Assembly (NCBI RefSeq): GCF_026535915.1
Contig: NZ_JAFNPF010000001.1
Span: 1,736,001-1,800,000, forward strand
DNA length: 64,000 nucleotides
Reading direction: 5' to 3'
Source of the DNA: Snodgrassella sp945267035
GTDB lineage: Bacteria > Pseudomonadota > Gammaproteobacteria > Burkholderiales > Neisseriaceae
In this document: piece after piece, positions 9,374 through 18,324 of the stretch
Layout: every line of letters begins with the position of its first letter
Numbering within the stretch: the stretch's first letter is position 1
Notes under the pieces: model-generated
The model's database searches: none
What the model saw: only the letters and a program-made list of their open reading frames with translations
What the model was told of the DNA's origin: nothing
Position numbers and translations under genes: made by a program

Positions 9374-10546
9374 TTAAACAGATCCCCAAACCTCTTTAGC
9401 GACTTCAGTAACCAGCGCAATTTTAGCCCACTGTTGTGCCTCAGTTAATTCATTACCTTCTTCAGTAGAAGCAAATCCGCATTGAGTACTTAAACACAGA
9501 CGGTCTAAAGGCAAATATTGGCTGGCTTCTTTTATTCGCTCAATCACAGCCTGCTTATCCTCTAATTCACTGACTTTAGAAGAAATCAGCCCCAACACAA
9601 CCTGCTTTTCACCACTGACGGCGGCAAGAGGGGAAAAATCACCCGCACGTTCTGTGTCAAATTCCAGATAATATGCGCTGACATGTTCACGACCGAAAAG
9701 ATAGGAGGCAATAGGTGCATAACCGCCACTGGCTGCCCAAGTAGAACGGTAATTACCACGACAAACATGGGTGGTTAAAATCAGATCTTCAGCAGCATTG
9801 AGCATGACTGTATTATTCAGTTGCACAAACATTTCGGCCAGATCATCCACCGACTGACTGATAACGGTATTATTATCGGCACAGTCACAGCCACAGTTGT
9901 TTTTCTGATCAGCTACGCCAGCGTTATTGTAGCGACTATCCACCATCATCCCCCACGTGCAATCATCAAGCTGCAAATTTCGGCATCCGATGGCATAGAT
10001 TTGCGCGATGAATGTTTGGTAAGCTTTGGCGATATCGCTGAGTAAATCTGCTTGATTTGGGTAAATAGCTTCAGTAATTGTTTTATTTTCCGGCCGATAA
10101 AGCTCTTTGAAAAATTGAGCTGGTGCTGGAATCGTGATTCTGGGAACAACCTGATCATCAGCAAATTGCATTAAAAAGCGAAAATGTTCAATAAAAGGAT
10201 GATTTTCTCCACTGATTTTTCCGCTGAGGCGTGCTGTTTCTGGGCGAGATTCAATACCCTGAAATTTATACCCTTCTTTCAGCGAAGCTTTTTCAACCCC
10301 GTTCAAACCCCACATAAAATCAAGATGCCACCAGCTTCGACGAAACTCTCCATCAGTGATTACTTTTAAACCGGCAGCTTTCTGCTTATGCACCAGATCG
10401 GTAATCGCTTGATTTTCCGTTTCAGTTAGCGCTTCATGACTGATTTCCCCTCGGGCAAATTTTGCTCGAGCTTCAATTAAATAATCAGGTCTTAAATAAC
10501 TGCCAACTACGTCGGCACGAAAAGGTGGCTTGGATAATGTTTTCAT
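9374..10546 (-). CDS. MetE-like cobalamin-independent methionine synthase family protein (YxjG type)
   Basis: 390 residues, about half the length of full MetE, corresponding to the catalytic C-terminal barrel only. It matches the YxjG/YxjH group annotated as 5-methyltetrahydropteroyltriglutamate-homocysteine methyltransferase. Visible elements are the DVVGSYLRP N-terminus, DGEFRRSWWHLDF, the zinc-binding HVC in THVCRGNYRSTW and the C-terminal zinc Cys in LSTQCGFAS. By family logic it transfers a methyl group to a thiol such as homocysteine; the methyl donor for short forms is often uncertain. It stands alone on the minus strand. The ribosome-binding site upstream of the ATG at 10546 is weak. 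No riboswitch is evident in front of it. Confidence 0.82.
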   Translation of the reverse strand: MKTLSKPPFRADVVGSYLRPDYLIEARAKFARGEISHEALTETENQAITDLVHKQKAAGLKVITDGEFRRSWWHLDFMWGLNGVEKASLKEGYKFQGIESRPETARLSGKISGENHPFIEHFRFLMQFADDQVVPRITIPAPAQFFKELYRPENKTITEAIYPNQADLLSDIAKAYQTFIAQIYAIGCRNLQLDDCTWGMMVDSRYNNAGVADQKNNCGCDCADNNTVISQSVDDLAEMFVQLNNTVMLNAAEDLILTTHVCRGNYRSTWAASGGYAPIASYLFGREHVSAYYLEFDTERAGDFSPLAAVSGEKQVVLGLISSKVSELEDKQAVIERIKEASQYLPLDRLCLSTQCGFASTEEGNELTEAQQWAKIALVTEVAKEVWGSV

Positions 10547-10648
10547 AATCTGTTCTTAATTTATCATTCTGAATATAGTTTAACATAAATCATACCAAGT
10601 GCGATTATGCATCATGGCAAGGTCATGATCAAAAAGCAATAACCTGAA

Positions 10649-10825
10649 TTATTTTTGTGGCAAATATTTTAGGCGTGAACCGCTGGCTTGCAGATGCTCA
10701 GCAGCAGCACCGCCATCATTAATACCTTTAATCAAGTGCGCAAACGAGAACATATCACGTAGATTAACCATGATTTCCGTTGAGACAATTGCCGGACACG
10801 TTGAAGCAAAATAGCGATGCGAGTC
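10649..10825 (-). pseudogene. C-terminal coding remnant of an unidentified gene
   Basis: A minus-strand frame of 58 codons ends at the TAA at 10649-10651 and reads like the end of a real protein. It includes STCPAIVSTEIMVNLRD and FAHLIKGINDGGAAAEHL. In-frame upstream of it is a TAA at 10826-10828, preceded by ATG-GAC-GAT-GTT-GAT, so the start side is broken. No ribosome-binding site. I do not recognise the family. It lies just upstream of the MetE-like gene on the same strand, so it may have belonged to the same transcription unit. Confidence 0.45.
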
Positions 10826-10965
10826 TTAATCAACATCGTCCATTCAACATTCTACTGAGTGCAATGAAAAAAATTTAATTTTTGCTATTAGCTATCGCTG
10901 CTTTAATTAACTTGCTGAATCGAACTTCAGAATAAGCATATGGAGTTTGATCGTGCCTAATATTA

Positions 10966-11015
10966 ATAGGCTTTTACCCTCATGCTAGCTTCAGCTTGAT
11001 CAGGTAAAAGCCTAT
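10966..11015. repeat. 13-bp inverted repeat flanking a 24-base loop
   Basis: ATAGGCTTTTACC at 10966-10978 is the exact reverse complement of GGTAAAAGCCTAT at 11003-11015. The 24-base interior (CTCATGCTAGC..) can itself fold in part. There is no T-tract on either side, so it is not a typical terminator. It lies in the 620-base spacer downstream of mpl on the minus strand. It may be a small dispersed element, a processing hairpin or a transcription end. Confidence 0.6.
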
Positions 11016-11170
11016 ATCATGTTTGCGCTGCTCTGTTGAATAATCAACATGCCGGCAGCAACATTTTTATCTTTCTAAAGATAATCAGTTAGATTATTTC
11101 CATTAAAACGTCTTGAATTAAAACCATCTCAGCTAGCATAAAATTGGTATCTATCTTATATAAATGACAT

Positions 11171-12550
11171 TTATTTAATCGTCAATCCATCCAGAAGCTG
11201 TTGATGAATACCACCAAATCCGCCATTACTCATGACCAAAATATGATCCCCATGTCTGGACTCATGAATGATCGCCTCAATGAGCGCAGACATTTCCTGA
11301 AATACGTGGACTTTATTTTGTAATGGTCTTAAAGCAGCGGCCACATCCCAGTCCACCCCGCCGGCATAACAATAAACCACATCGGCTTGCAGCAAACTAT
11401 CGGATAAAGCAGCCTTCATGGTACCCAACTTCATGGTATTTGAACGTGGCTCCAGTACTGCCAAAATTCTGGCATTGCCAACTTTCTGTCTTAAACCGTC
11501 GATAGTGGTGGCGATCGCAGTAGGATGGTGCGCAAAATCATCATAGACAGTGATCCCCTGTACTACTCCTTTGATTTCCATACGCCGTTTGACGTTTTTA
11601 AACCGACCTAAAGCTGCACAGCTTTGTTCTACCGTGATGCCCACATGCCGGGCCGCTGCAATCACAGCTAAAGCATTCATACGGTTATGCTGACCAAGTA
11701 AATTCCAATCTACATGACCCACGATTTGCTGCTGCAACAGCACATCAAAACCACCCTGACTATCGATCGCACCAATCTGCCAATCCTGACTAGAACCAAA
11801 ACCTTGTATTTCTGACCAACAGCCCTGTTCCAATACTTGCTGCAAGGCTGGTGACTGATCATTATGAACAATCAGACCTTCACCCGGAATGGTGCGAATC
11901 AAATGATGAAATTGCGTTTGAATGGCTGCCAGATTAGGAAAAATATCGGCGTGATCGTATTCTAAATTATTTAAGATGGCCGTACGCGGACGGTAATGAA
12001 CAAACTTACTGCGCTTATCAAAAAAAGCCGTGTCATACTCATCAGCTTCAATCACAAAAAAAGACTGCTGGGCGTGATCACCCTGATTTTTTTTGGGTAA
12101 ACGAGCAGATACAGCAAAATTTTCTGGTACACCACCAATCAAAAATCCTGGTGCCATTCCAGCATCTTCTAAAACCCATGCCAGCATACTTGCGGTGGTG
12201 GTTTTTCCGTGCGTGCCAGCTACGGCCAGTACCCAATGTTGTTGTAGAACATGTTCACTTAGCCATTGCGGTCCAGAAGTATAGGGTAAACCGCGATTCA
12301 AAATCGCTTCAATGACTGGCATACCTCGGCGCGCCACATTACCAATCACATACATATCGGCAGCATACTGATCAAGTTGGGCTGCTTCAAAGCCTTCTAC
12401 CACTTCAATACCCAAATCTGCCAACTGAGTACTCATTGGTGGATACATTTTGGCATCACAGCCTGTAACTCGATAACCTGCTTCTTTGGCAATGGCTGCT
12501 ATGCCACCCATAAAGGTTCCGCCAATGCCAATAATGTGGATGTGCTGCAT
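11171..12550 (-). CDS. mpl: UDP-MurNAc:L-Ala-gamma-D-Glu-meso-DAP ligase (murein recycling)
   Basis: 459 residues. A Mur-ligase family enzyme that re-attaches salvaged L-Ala-D-Glu-DAP tripeptide to UDP-MurNAc in the cytoplasm, bypassing de novo MurC/D/E steps. The N-terminal Rossmann motif is HIIGIGGTFMGG, the ATP-binding P-loop is AVAGTHGKTTTASM (about residues 105-118), and the central-domain EADEYDTAFFDKRSK and C-terminal YDDFAHHPTAI motifs are typical of Mpl. Together with NagZ (18.3 kb) it implies an active murein recycling route. Transcribed alone from its own promoter; no obvious Shine-Dalgarno sequence before the ATG at 12550. The MurC alternative is rejected because of the Mpl-type N-terminus and the DEYD motif. 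Confidence 0.95.
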   Translation of the reverse strand: MQHIHIIGIGGTFMGGIAAIAKEAGYRVTGCDAKMYPPMSTQLADLGIEVVEGFEAAQLDQYAADMYVIGNVARRGMPVIEAILNRGLPYTSGPQWLSEHVLQQHWVLAVAGTHGKTTTASMLAWVLEDAGMAPGFLIGGVPENFAVSARLPKKNQGDHAQQSFFVIEADEYDTAFFDKRSKFVHYRPRTAILNNLEYDHADIFPNLAAIQTQFHHLIRTIPGEGLIVHNDQSPALQQVLEQGCWSEIQGFGSSQDWQIGAIDSQGGFDVLLQQQIVGHVDWNLLGQHNRMNALAVIAAARHVGITVEQSCAALGRFKNVKRRMEIKGVVQGITVYDDFAHHPTAIATTIDGLRQKVGNARILAVLEPRSNTMKLGTMKAALSDSLLQADVVYCYAGGVDWDVAAALRPLQNKVHVFQEMSALIEAIIHESRHGDHILVMSNGGFGGIHQQLLDGLTIK

Positions 12551-13745
12551 AGTAATTTAGACTTAAATTCTTAAAAACGAGCATTATAGACGTTTATGAT
12601 CTTTTCTTCATTGCTATTCCTTCATTCCGCCTGTGCCAAAGAGCAAATATCATTGTCGATGACTACCATCAACATTAATTAAGCATCACAACAACTTAAA
12701 TTCCTTAAAAAAATTTCGTTTTGCAGCCTATCTTTCAGCTCTTGGTTTACCTTTACCAGTAAGACATAAATGTGACAATTGCTATAAACAGCCCATCACA
12801 TATTCAATCTCTTAGCGTGCTGAGTCTGGGTATGAGAATGGATAGAGGCAAAAATTTCTAAGTATAAACAGCGAAAATAATGAATTATTCTTATAATTAA
12901 CAGCATACGTTAAAAATGATATTGATACCTATACTCACGCGGTATTTAACACCGTTTATAATGATAGGGATATAACCAGTTTCACCACAAAATCCATATT
13001 TTGAAGATGGATTGGTCAATTTATTGCCTAAATCTGATCTAGCAATACGCAATTGGCAATAATACAAGTTTAGCAAAGATAAACATTTGATGATGATGAT
13101 TTAGCAACAGAAAATGATGATATTAATCAACCTGAAAACAACTGGTGCCAGTAAAAGACATCATAAAACCCATCATTAGTAGAAAACCATCTTAATTATT
13201 TGTTCATTTAAGGTATCGCATTACTCAGTATGTGAGAGAGCAAATCACTCATTACCCCTTTAAATACCACTCTAGTTTTAAATAAACTATTCTATTTATA
13301 TTATTTCAAAACCCATAATGCATGGATTTTTTAATCATGCTGGAAAATTTAAATTTATCCGTTCTTCATCGTTTTGCTTTACATGGTTAATCAACATTGA
13401 TTAGTTATTACTGGATGCCCTTTTATTCTTGAGTTAATCCTGCAAGCTGCTGCCACAAGCGAGAAAAATATAAGTAGGTAATAACTAATTGTGGATAAGT
13501 TTCAGCTATACACATTTTATCAGCTCATTTTATCTTCAATTTGTGCTTAAATTAGCTGAGATAACCTGTTAGGCATATCATTATTTGTTTCTGTCTTTTC
13601 TTGATGCCAAAAACTTTGCTGTCATGGGAAAAGTGCACATTATTCCTGTTAATACTGGGATGTTATTGCAGATAAGCTGTGGATAATGATTATATATCTA
13701 TGTTTTTATTGAATTAAATTACATTGATTAAATTTTAAGCAGCTT
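12551..13745. other. 1.2-kb AT-rich spacer without a supported gene
   Basis: Between mpl and the region downstream of pnp there is no frame with a start, ribosome-binding site and protein-like composition. The stretch is stop-rich on both strands. The mpl promoter should lie close to 12560-12680. It is one of the largest empty stretches here and may be eroded DNA. Confidence 0.5.
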
Positions 13746-13934
13746 TCATTTTTCCTTAGATCTGACCTTAACGCGCCAAGGGTTTTCCCCTTGTACCATC
13801 ATGCCACCTATATACCTATGCCTCGTCAATGCCCTTTTATTCGGAAATAAATGAGTATTTAAATCACCCTTAAAACGTGTATTGAATGGCTGTAATAAAT
13901 GATCAAACTCGCTGAAAACTGCATTTTCTGACAT
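13746..13934 (-). CDS. Small hypothetical ORF downstream of pnp
   Basis: 62 codons, ATG at 13934. The C-terminal half (KRALTRHRYIGGMMVQGENP, then WRVKVRSKEK) is basic and looks more protein-like than the surrounding shadow frames. There is no Shine-Dalgarno sequence and it starts 17 bases beyond the pnp terminator, so it would need its own promoter. It could be a real small basic protein or the tail of a decayed gene. No family recognised. Confidence 0.3.
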   Translation of the reverse strand: MSENAVFSEFDHLLQPFNTRFKGDLNTHLFPNKRALTRHRYIGGMMVQGENPWRVKVRSKEK

Positions 13935-13950
13935 AAATTAGATATTACAT

Positions 13951-13979
13951 AAAAAAAGCTGCCTGAAATTTCAGGCAGC
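13951..13979 (-). terminator. pnp terminator built from an inverted uptake-sequence-like repeat
   Basis: GCTGCCTGAAA at 13958-13968 is followed immediately by its exact reverse complement at 13969-13979. On the minus strand the hairpin is followed by seven T residues (13957-13951). Each arm carries GCTGCCTGAA; read on the minus strand the first arm is CGGCTGCCTGAA, one base from the AG-simDUS dialect AGGCTGCCTGAA described for Neisseriaceae. It lies 27 bases after the pnp stop. Paired uptake sequences used as terminators are a known habit of Neisseria. Confidence 0.85.
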
Positions 13980-14005
13980 CGGTTGATCTGTCGTTAAGCG
14001 ATTTC

Positions 14006-16126
14006 TTATTCAGTGGGATTGGATTCTTGCGGCGCTTTTTCCAATAAAGCTTTAATAGATAAACGCACGCGACCACGATCATCTACTTCCAAGGCTTTCA
14101 CATTAACCTGTTGACCAACTTGCAGGTAATCACTGACATTTTTCACTCGATCATGAGAAATCTGGCTAATGTGTACCAGACCATCTTTGCCTGGAATCAC
14201 TGAAACAATCGCGCCTACATTGTTGTCGAGAATTTTAATCACAGTACCTTGATAAACTTTACCTACTTCCACTTCGGCAGTGATTTCTTCAATGCGGCGT
14301 TTCGCTTCATTGCCCGCTTCACTGGTGCTAGCAGCAATGGTAATGGTGCCATCTTCGGCAATATTGATATCTGTACCGGTTTCTGCCGTCAAAGCTCGAA
14401 TGGTTTCACCACCTTTACCAATCACATCGCGGATTTTATCCTGATGAATTTTCATCGTGAACAAACGTGGAGCGTGAGCAGATAATTCTTGTGGACCTTC
14501 TACTGCTTCCAGCATCTGAGAAAGTATTTTCAGACGCGCTTCTTTGGCTTGTGCCAGCGCAATTTGCATAATTTCTTTAGTAATGCCTTGGATTTTGATA
14601 TCCATTTGCAAAGCAGTCACGCCGTCAGTGGTACCCGCGACTTTAAAGTCCATGTCGCCGAGATGATCTTCATCACCGAGAATATCGGTTAGCACAGCGA
14701 ATTTGTTACCATCTAGAATAAGCCCCATAGCGATACCGGCTACATGGCTCTTAAGTGGTACACCAGCATTTAACAAACTCAGGCAACCAGCACAAACACT
14801 TGCCATTGAGGAAGAACCATTTGACTCGGTGATTTCTGAAACAACGCGCATGGTATAGCTGAAATCATCTGTAGAAGGTAACACTGCTAATAAAGCACGT
14901 TTCGCCAGACGACCATGACCGATTTCACGACGTTTTGGTGCACCCATCCGACCTACTTCGCCAGTTGAATAAGGAGGGAAATTGTAATGCAACATAAAAC
15001 GATCAGTATATTCACCGCTTAAGGCGTCAATAATCTGTTCATCACGCTGGGTTCCCAAAGTAGTGGTAGCGAGAGATTGAGTTTCGCCGCGAGTAAATAA
15101 AGCAGAACCATGAGTGCGTGGTAAGACACTGGTTTGAATATTAATCGGACGTACTGTACGAGTATCACGACCATCAATACGTGGATGACCTTGTAAAATC
15201 TGACCACGTACTACTTCTTTTTCCAGATCTTTGAATATGGAGCGAATCTGGTTGGTAAGTAAAGTATCGGTTTCTTCGGTGATCAATGCGGCTTCTACAG
15301 CTGCCCAAGCTTCATCCAATTTAGCAGTACGTGCTTGTTTTTGCTTGATTTTAAAAGCAGCATCAATCTGAGCACCCGCCAGCTCACGGACACGGGCAAT
15401 TAATTCTTCGTTGACTGCCGGAGGCTGCCAATCCCACATTTCAGGATTCACTTCATCCGCCAATTCATTGATGGCTTTGATGGCAGCTTGCATCTGTTCA
15501 TGTCCGAATACCACTGCTCCGAGCATGGTTTCTTCGGTCAGCACATCGGCTTCTGATTCCACCATCAGCACAGCTTTTTCAGTACCGGCGACCACCAAAT
15601 CCAATTGGGAATTTTCCAGCTGAGTTTTAGTCGGATTAAGAACGTATTCACCATTAACATAGCCAACGCGCGCTGCACCAATCGGACCGGCAAACGGAAC
15701 ACCAGTCAATAATAACGCAGCTGATGCACCCAACATGGCTGGAATATCAGAATCGATTTCTGGATCAGATGAAACCACCATCGCCACGATCTGAATATCG
15801 TGATAAAAGCCTTCTGGAAACAGCGGGCGAATTGGACGGTCGATCAAACGACTAGTAAGGATTTCTTTTTCGCTCTGTTTGCCTTCACGTTTGAAAAATC
15901 CACCGGGAATTTTTCCGGCAGCATAAGTACGCTCCAGATAGTCAACGGTTAGCGGAAAAAAGTCCTGACCAGGTTTAACCTCTTTGGCGGTGGTCACCGC
16001 CACCAGCACAACCGTTTCTCCCATGGAAATTTTGACTGCACCGGCAGCCTGACGGGCAATTTCGCCGGTTTCCATGGTTACAGTTTGGTTACCATATTGA
16101 AATGTTTTAATGTGTTTATTGAACAT
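14006..16126 (-). CDS. pnp: Polyribonucleotide nucleotidyltransferase (PNPase)
   Basis: 706 residues. The phosphorolytic 3'-5' exoribonuclease of the RNA degradosome, full length. Two RNase PH-like domains fill residues 1 to about 550; the second carries FNFPPYSTGEVGR-type and GDEDHLGDMDFKVAGT motifs with the catalytic acidic residues. The C-terminal KH domain is seen as IRDVIGKGGETIRALT and the S1 domain as GTVIKILDNNVGAIVSVIPG, ending in a short acidic tail. It is separated from rpsO by a terminator and a 690-base gap, so it has its own promoter and a structured leader (16173-16220). The stop is followed by an uptake-sequence-like terminator. Confidence 0.98.
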   Translation of the reverse strand: MFNKHIKTFQYGNQTVTMETGEIARQAAGAVKISMGETVVLVAVTTAKEVKPGQDFFPLTVDYLERTYAAGKIPGGFFKREGKQSEKEILTSRLIDRPIRPLFPEGFYHDIQIVAMVVSSDPEIDSDIPAMLGASAALLLTGVPFAGPIGAARVGYVNGEYVLNPTKTQLENSQLDLVVAGTEKAVLMVESEADVLTEETMLGAVVFGHEQMQAAIKAINELADEVNPEMWDWQPPAVNEELIARVRELAGAQIDAAFKIKQKQARTAKLDEAWAAVEAALITEETDTLLTNQIRSIFKDLEKEVVRGQILQGHPRIDGRDTRTVRPINIQTSVLPRTHGSALFTRGETQSLATTTLGTQRDEQIIDALSGEYTDRFMLHYNFPPYSTGEVGRMGAPKRREIGHGRLAKRALLAVLPSTDDFSYTMRVVSEITESNGSSSMASVCAGCLSLLNAGVPLKSHVAGIAMGLILDGNKFAVLTDILGDEDHLGDMDFKVAGTTDGVTALQMDIKIQGITKEIMQIALAQAKEARLKILSQMLEAVEGPQELSAHAPRLFTMKIHQDKIRDVIGKGGETIRALTAETGTDINIAEDGTITIAASTSEAGNEAKRRIEEITAEVEVGKVYQGTVIKILDNNVGAIVSVIPGKDGLVHISQISHDRVKNVSDYLQVGQQVNVKALEVDDRGRVRLSIKALLEKAPQESNPTE

Positions 16127-16172
16127 TTATTTTTACTTTCTATTTCGGAATCAGCTAGAAACTTAGTCTGCT

Positions 16173-16220
16173 AAAAAACCTACTGATATATATGTAGCTA
16201 CCTATACATTAGTAGGGTTT
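16173..16220 (-). promoter_or_regulatory. Structured leader hairpin upstream of pnp
   Basis: CCTACT at 16179-16184 pairs with AGTAGG at 16211-16216. The stem extends outward with AAA/TTT around a bulged G and inward with ATGTAG/CTAtACAT. The whole 48-base element ends about 47 bases before the pnp start. In enterobacteria pnp autoregulates through RNase III cleavage of a leader hairpin; similarity of role is inference, the fold is seen in the sequence. Confidence 0.5.
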
Positions 16221-16760
16221 CTGGCCGACTATAGTCCTGCTTCGTTTAATATAATATTTATACCATTGTATTACTGGTTAAATTGATACTGTCTGTATCA
16301 TGCCTAAATTCTATCATATATTCTTTTTCTTATCCCAACCTAACCATTGGCTTTCCAGCTGAAAGGATCAATTTTTTAAAAAATTAACCGTCGTTGTTCG
16401 CTGCTATGGATTAGAAATGATGTATACATAAAATCTTTAGAGCCAGTCGCTAATTTGGCCGCCTATCGTTGAACATATTGATCAACTTACAGTCTGAAAG
16501 GCTCAATACTACGGTTATCACTGAGGCCATCACAGAATTAGCTAACTATATGATGACAGTAAAATCGCCATGAAATATTCTGTGCTGCACTTTGCCATAG
16601 CACTGTACTGTGGCATCTTTAACCGTTTCGTATAAGTATGGATAAACTGTTTTAAATTAGCCATCACCTACTGATTCGCTCAATTAGCCTTGAAGATGAA
16701 GTGCAGTACTGTTTCGGTTTTAATCTGAATCAATACACATATAAGCCAGTTTAACGACTA
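16221..16760. other. Spacer between rpsO terminator and pnp leader
   Basis: 540 bases, no protein-coding frame. It should hold the pnp promoter. One hairpin is visible at 16593-16615 (TGCCATAG with CTGTGGCA, one G-T pair), without a T-run. Nothing else recognised. Confidence 0.45.
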
Positions 16761-16799
16761 AAAAAATATCGTCTGGTTAAAATAAGCAGACGATATTTT
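16761..16799 (-). terminator. Rho-independent terminator of rpsO
   Basis: AAAATATCGTCTG at 16763-16775 and CAGACGATATTTT at 16787-16799 form a 13-bp perfect stem with an 11-base loop. On the minus strand the stem ends in a T-rich stretch. It starts 15 bases after the rpsO stop and separates rpsO from pnp. Confidence 0.85.
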
Positions 16800-16814
16800 C
16801 AGTTTAAAGCGAAA

Positions 16815-17081
16815 TTATTTACGCAAGCCTAAGCGGCCGATCAGTTCGCGATAAGTATCCGGTTTAGTGCGACGAATGTACGCCAGCAAACGACGACGGG
16901 AACTAACCATTTTCAACAGACCACGACGGCTGTGGTGATCTTTTGGATTGGCTTTAAAGTGACCAGTCAAATCATTAATACGGAAAGTCAATAAGGCGAT
17001 TTGTACTTCAGAAGAACCGGTATCGGTTGGAGTACGCTGAAAATCTTTTACGATTTGCGCTTTTTGTTCAACAGTTAACAT
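16815..17081 (-). CDS. rpsO: 30S ribosomal protein S15
   Basis: 88 residues, standard length. The sequence shows the conserved S15 signatures DTGSSEVQIALLTFRINDLT and HHSRRGLLKMVSSRRRLLAY, which bind 16S rRNA helix 22 and early assembly partners. It lies 92 bases downstream of truB on the same strand, the same order as in E. coli (truB-rpsO-pnp), but a strong terminator follows before pnp. An S15-binding autoregulatory structure in the leader is known in some bacteria; I did not identify one here. Confidence 0.98.
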   Translation of the reverse strand: MLTVEQKAQIVKDFQRTPTDTGSSEVQIALLTFRINDLTGHFKANPKDHHSRRGLLKMVSSRRRLLAYIRRTKPDTYRELIGRLGLRK

Positions 17082-17173
17082 AATTAATCTCTTATAAAAT
17101 TTGCCTTGCGGCGGACAAGTTGGCCAAGCTCACCATATTATGGCTGACAAATACCAACTCCGAATACGTATCA

Positions 17174-18094
17174 TTAAACAGTAGCTGTGCTCATCAAACG
17201 CAGTGCTTTCAAACTGCTTGCAGCAGGCTGATACTGCACCAAGCCAATAAACCGACCATCTGCACTATAAATACGTAAGGGGTGCATTATGCCATAATTT
17301 TCGTTGGTTTGCACGCTAAGACCATGCTGCAAACGCAAAATTTCCGCATCAGATAAAGTGACTGCAGCAAAATGCTGCAATAGCACATCACAAGGTAACA
17401 ACCAAGTATCTCTGTGAATTTCGTCGACAGAGCTGATTGCGTCTAAGGTATGGCTTTGAGCAATCTGAAAACCTGCCGTAGCAGTACGCCGCAATGCGGT
17501 CAAATGCGCAACGGTTCCCATTTTTTTAGCCAGATCCTCAGCCAATGTGCGAATGTAGGTTCCTTTGCTACATCGCACTTGTAAAACCAGTTTTGGCGCC
17601 TGAAATTCGAGGATATCTATCTGATAAATGGTCACTTGTCGGGATTTTCGTTCGATGGTAATACCGGCACGAGCATATTCATACAGGGGCTTACCCTCAT
17701 ATTTCAAGGCTGAATACATCGGTGGAATTTGGGTGATCTGTCCGGTGAAACAAGCTATCGCCTCTTCTACTTGTGCTAAAGTGATGTCGGTTGACCCAAA
17801 GCCAATTGATTCGCCCTCAGCATCACCAGTTGTGGTGGCTTCGCCCAGTTTAAGCGTCGCTGTATAGGCTTTATCCGCATCGAGTAGATATTGGGCAAAT
17901 TTAGTGGCTTCACCAAAGCAAACCGGTAATAATCCAGTCGCCAAAGGATCAAGTACACCTGTATGTCCTGCTTTGGCTGCACCATAAAAAAAACGCGCAC
18001 GTTGTAAAGCGCTGTTACTGCTCATGCCTGAATCTTTATCCAGTAACAACACTCCATTAAGAATTCGTTTACGCCGGTTGATCTGATTTGTCAT
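17174..18094 (-). CDS. truB: tRNA pseudouridine(55) synthase
   Basis: 306 residues. Makes pseudouridine at position 55 in the T-loop of most tRNAs. The N-terminus GVLLLDKDSGMSSN and the catalytic aspartate in GHTGVLDPLATGLLP (about residue 49) are diagnostic. The PPMYSALKYEGKPLYEYAR segment, the KGTYIRTLAEDLA motif and a C-terminal PUA-like tail complete the family pattern. The ATG at 18094 has no strong Shine-Dalgarno sequence. rbfA and infB, which often precede truB, are not adjacent; the upstream 230 bases to nagZ hold no gene. Downstream partner is rpsO. Confidence 0.97.
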   Translation of the reverse strand: MTNQINRRKRILNGVLLLDKDSGMSSNSALQRARFFYGAAKAGHTGVLDPLATGLLPVCFGEATKFAQYLLDADKAYTATLKLGEATTTGDAEGESIGFGSTDITLAQVEEAIACFTGQITQIPPMYSALKYEGKPLYEYARAGITIERKSRQVTIYQIDILEFQAPKLVLQVRCSKGTYIRTLAEDLAKKMGTVAHLTALRRTATAGFQIAQSHTLDAISSVDEIHRDTWLLPCDVLLQHFAAVTLSDAEILRLQHGLSVQTNENYGIMHPLRIYSADGRFIGLVQYQPAASSLKALRLMSTATV

Positions 18095-18324
18095 AAAAGT
18101 TCAGAAGTAAATTTTACAGTCAGGAAGAAAAGGTCGCGCATCATAGCACGCTTCTCCAAAATGTTTCAGTACAAAAATTTGTCCAACTCGTCTGTCAGAT
18201 TGTCTTAATTGTCATTACAGCACTTTTCCAGCTGATTAGAAAATGGCTGAATCTGGTACTTAATCAGACTTGTGTGTAAGCTCTGGCTGAAAGAAGAAAA
18301 AACCGTAACCAGTCGTGGTCAATG

